Assembly: GCA_019313765.1 (NCBI GenBank)
Contig: JAFDAP010000084.1
Location: 1 to 14,208 of the forward strand
Direction: 5' to 3'
Length of the DNA: 14,208 nucleotides
Source: Deltaproteobacteria bacterium
Lineage (GTDB): Bacteria > Desulfobacterota > DSM-4660 > Desulfatiglandales > Desulfatiglandaceae
Shown: one piece after another, positions 11,470-14,208 of the stretch
Layout of the letters: each line of letters begins with the position of its first letter
Numbering within the stretch: position 1 is the first letter of the stretch
Notes under the pieces: model-generated
The model's database searches: none
Told to the model about the DNA's origin: nothing
The model's input: the letters and a program-made list of their open reading frames with translations, nothing else
Position numbers and translations under genes: made by a program

Positions 11470-14208
11470 ATGCTGAAACTATTAGGCAAATGGCTCAATA
11501 TCTACGAAGATGAAATCCGTCTGTTTCTCTGGTGCGCCATCCTCCTCTTCCTCATTCGCACTTCCAATATCCTTTTCAACAATTTTGCAGAGACAGCCTT
11601 TCTGAAAAGATACGGCGTGGAATACCTTCCCATCGTCTATATGGTCAACTCCATATCCACTTTTTTTATCATGGGGTTCATGACCCCCATCATGGCCAGG
11701 CTCCCGGGGAGCCGTCTTCTGACTTACATGCTTGTCTTTTGTGGAGGCTCCGTAGCAGGGCTCCGCTTTGTCATCCCCCTGGGCATTGACCTGCTGTATC
11801 CATTCCTGTTTATCCTCAAGTCCCAGTATGAGGTCTTGCTCGGGCTCGTGTTCTGGAACCTGGCCAATGACCTTTTTAACACGAGACAATCAAAACGCCT
11901 GTTTCCCCTTATCACGGCAGGCGGGGTCCTTGGAGGAATCATCGGCAGTTTCGGAACGCCGTTTCTGGCAAAGACTATTTCCTTAGACAACCTGATGTTC
12001 GCCTATTTAGGCACCACCATATTAGGAGCGATTGCCGTACAAAGGATGGGGACCCGCTTCCCCACCCTGCTCCTCTCCGGCAAGAAGGCCAAAAAAGGGA
12101 AATCACGATCTTCTGTCATAGCGGAATTCAAGAAGGTCTGGCCCATGATCAAGGAGTCGAAGCTTGTACAAATCCTTATTCTGTTAACCCTCCTGCCCAA
12201 CGTGGTCATTCCCATCATGAACTATCAGTTCAACTTTTCCATTGACCAGACATTTGCCACTGAAGGAGGCATGATCAAATTCTTCGGTTATTTCCGGGGC
12301 GTGCTGAATGTCATCAGCCTGATTATCCTCCTGTTTGTGGGCAGGATATATGGCCGATGGGGGCTGCCTGTAGCCCTGATGTTTCATCCCATTAATTATG
12401 TGCTCGCATTCGTTTCCTTTTTGTTGCGCTTTGATATTTTTTCGGCCATGTATGCAAGGATATCCACCAATGTCCTGAGAACCACCATTAACAATCCTGC
12501 CAGGGCCGTGCTTGTCGGCCTTGTGCCGGCAACTTACCGCGCCGTTGTCAGGCCCTTTTTAAGGGGCACCGTGGTGCGGCTCGGGATACTAATGGGCTCG
12601 GGCCTTATCATGATTTCCGAAGATCTCGTACACCCAAGGTATCTCTCCGTTGCGGCCTGTCTATTCGTGGGAGGATGGATTACCACTACATTTTTTCTCA
12701 AAAAGGGTTACTCAAAAATCCTGCTGGACCTCATATCCAGGGATATGCTGGACCTGAAGACCATGGAAGAACATGATGTAAGTCATGTGTTTACGGACAA
12801 AAAGGTCAAGTCCCAGCTCGTTCAAGCCTTTTTATCCGCACGTGGGAATGACTGCCTGTGGTATGCCCGCCTGCTGAAATCATTGGGCATGGAAGATCTC
12901 GACGCCCATATTCTGTCTGCTTTAAAGGGACAGGATGACAGGACCAGAATCGATTTGCTTTCTATGCTTTCTCCCGAGGCAGGCCAGGACGCCATTCAGG
13001 TGTTCAGGGAATTATCAGACCCTGAAAAACCCGAGCTTATGACGGCCCTTGTCAAAGCGGCCAACCGGCTTCCCGCCCGGCTCTCATCTGATTTGATCCT
13101 GAGTGTCTTCAAAACCAGTCAACACCCCGAGGTAAAGGCATATGCTGTGGCCGGCCTTTACCGGCAGACGCCTCAGAAGTACAAGGGGATAATTGATGCG
13201 TGGCTGAAATCTACCGGCGCGCATGAACGCAAGGCAGGTATCATCGCTGCCGGTGAGTCAAAAGATAGTTCATATGTTTCCAGGCTAAAGGAGATATTGG
13301 GAAAGGAAGGGGACAGTTCGATCCTGCCCTTTATCTTTCAGGCACTCTACGGCCTCGGGGCCGAAGACATAAATGCTTCGGTCCTTCCCTACCTCATTCA
13401 CCCCTTGGAACCCGTCCGTTTTTCCGCCTTGGAAGCGCTTGATATTAATGACGATGATACTTTAAGGAAGGTCATCGCACTTATGGATGACCCGTCAGAG
13501 CAGGTCCACGATCTTGCAAAAGAAAAGATTCATACTGCTTCCCATAGTAATGCCCAGGTCCTGGTGGAATCGCTCGCCATACCACGACGCAAAGTCAGGG
13601 AAGGCATATTCGAGATGTTGGAATCGTTGAATATAAAGGACCTGGACCTCTTTCGATTTGCCCGCTCCCAGATTGAGAAGGGTTATACCTACATGGTGGA
13701 AGGAGAAGGTCTTAGTCATCTTCCCGGGAGTCGTGAAAGAGACCTGCTCATGGATCATTTAGACCAGAAAAGATTCTTTCAGATGGAGAACGTGCTCAGG
13801 GTCCTGGCCACGGAGGACCGGTCCGGGAAAATGAAAACCATCTGGAGGGGCATATCCTCGGCAGATGACCGTCAGCGATCAAACAGCATGGAGGCATTGG
13901 AGGATATGATGGATCCTTCTTTAGCCGGAATCCTTATACCTCTTCTGGAAGATCGTCCCGTGTCCGAGCGCATGTCAATCGGCAGGAAGAATTTTAATTT
14001 GCCCGATTTCGAGTCCAACACAGATGACCTGTTCGCCCGGCTTCTTTCTAAAGAGGACTGGGTGACCGTCCTTCTTACCCTCCATCTTGCAGTCAAGGAG
14101 GGCAGCAAAGGCACTGATCAAGAGATCATCGAACCTCTTTTAGACTCGGAAAATGACTATATCCGCTGGATGGCTCAATGCTTTATCACTCTTGAAAACG
14201 AAGATACC
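11470..14208 (+). CDS. Nucleotide-translocase/MFS-like permease fused to a HEAT-repeat region (3' end outside window)
   Basis: An uninterrupted frame of 913 codons runs from ATG 11470 off the window end. Residues 1-410 are polytopic, with about ten to twelve hydrophobic segments (LFLWCAILLFLIR at 18; VQILILLTLLPNVVIPIM at 233; VISLIILLFVGRI at 281). The pattern resembles ATP/ADP translocases (NTT/TLC family): FWNLANDLFNTRQSKRLFPL (128-147), AGGVLGGIIGSF, and NNPARAVLVGLVPATYRAVV (341-360). From about 440 to 913 the chain is soluble, leucine-rich helical repeats in HEAT style (SILPFIFQALYGLGAEDINA; VRFSALEALDINDDDTLRKV). Relatives of this type often end in a cyclic-nucleotide-binding domain; that part would be beyond the window. 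AAGGGGA (11459-11465) lies close before the ATG. Substrate unknown; nucleotide transport should not be assumed. It follows a repeat-rich region and is divergent from the KAS III-like gene. Confidence 0.8.
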   Translation, partial: MLKLLGKWLNIYEDEIRLFLWCAILLFLIRTSNILFNNFAETAFLKRYGVEYLPIVYMVNSISTFFIMGFMTPIMARLPGSRLLTYMLVFCGGSVAGLRFVIPLGIDLLYPFLFILKSQYEVLLGLVFWNLANDLFNTRQSKRLFPLITAGGVLGGIIGSFGTPFLAKTISLDNLMFAYLGTTILGAIAVQRMGTRFPTLLLSGKKAKKGKSRSSVIAEFKKVWPMIKESKLVQILILLTLLPNVVIPIMNYQFNFSIDQTFATEGGMIKFFGYFRGVLNVISLIILLFVGRIYGRWGLPVALMFHPINYVLAFVSFLLRFDIFSAMYARISTNVLRTTINNPARAVLVGLVPATYRAVVRPFLRGTVVRLGILMGSGLIMISEDLVHPRYLSVAACLFVGGWITTTFFLKKGYSKILLDLISRDMLDLKTMEEHDVSHVFTDKKVKSQLVQAFLSARGNDCLWYARLLKSLGMEDLDAHILSALKGQDDRTRIDLLSMLSPEAGQDAIQVFRELSDPEKPELMTALVKAANRLPARLSSDLILSVFKTSQHPEVKAYAVAGLYRQTPQKYKGIIDAWLKSTGAHERKAGIIAAGESKDSSYVSRLKEILGKEGDSSILPFIFQALYGLGAEDINASVLPYLIHPLEPVRFSALEALDINDDDTLRKVIALMDDPSEQVHDLAKEKIHTASHSNAQVLVESLAIPRRKVREGIFEMLESLNIKDLDLFRFARSQIEKGYTYMVEGEGLSHLPGSRERDLLMDHLDQKRFFQMENVLRVLATEDRSGKMKTIWRGISSADDRQRSNSMEALEDMMDPSLAGILIPLLEDRPVSERMSIGRKNFNLPDFESNTDDLFARLLSKEDWVTVLLTLHLAVKEGSKGTDQEIIEPLLDSENDYIRWMAQCFITLENEDT

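Noticed and set aside
11482..11889. Minus-strand open frame of 135 codons opposite the permease gene
   Set aside because: The plus-strand frame is continuous for 913 codons with clear membrane segments and family motifs; the minus frame is highly charged shadow sequence.
1..14208. tRNA, rRNA or a full insertion sequence
   Set aside because: I saw no cloverleaf-like sequence, rRNA segment or transposase frame by eye; a covariance search could still find a small RNA.

Overview
The window looks like chromosome from a sulfate-reducer-type deltaproteobacterium (Desulfobacterota, possibly Desulfobacterales). This is inferred from the gene content (CarD/CdnL regulator, membrane pyrophosphatase, rho-rpmE-prfA-prmC cluster), the moderate base composition, and short intergenic repeats of a kind familiar from such genomes. 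No 16S or other decisive marker is present.

Layout. 1-187 is the 3' end of an unidentified gene that overlaps by one base hppA (187-2244), a K+-dependent-type membrane ion-pumping pyrophosphatase. A 380-bp gap filled by an inverted-repeat element leads to carD (2625-3104) and rluD (3184-4185). A 513-bp gap follows. It holds a candidate promoter, a TGA-interrupted ORF on the minus strand (4222-4485) and a small hairpin element just before rho (4699-5946). Then come rpmE (6158-6391), prfA (6653-7717) and prmC (7714-8598), a compact information-processing block of transcription termination, ribosomal protein L31, release factor 1 and its methyltransferase. Facing it on the minus strand is a two-gene unit: a KAS III-like thiolase-fold enzyme (9625-10686) followed by a DUF2284 cysteine-rich predicted metal-binding protein (8961-9584). 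A 783-bp repeat-rich gap (10687-11469) separates this unit from a long plus-strand gene that starts at 11470 and runs off the window. Its product is a polytopic nucleotide-translocase/MFS-like permease fused to a long helical-repeat (HEAT-like) cytoplasmic region.

The unusual content is in the gaps. At least three repeat families are present: (i) four loci with near-identical ends containing CTCGTAAAAAGTC, two of them with unrelated interiors; (ii) a TA-flanked MITE at 10893-11095 with an internal perfect 49-bp tandem duplication and an abutting solo end; (iii) a twin-hairpin element present three times, twice with the host gene's TAA stop codon inside the first stem (carD and rho). A perfect 35-bp tandem duplication also rewrote the C-terminus of rluD. 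No complete transposase, CRISPR array, rRNA or tRNA was seen. No clearly new multi-gene system is evident. The best candidates for new biology are the repeat families, the interrupted ORF, the KAS III-DUF2284 pair and the permease-HEAT fusion.
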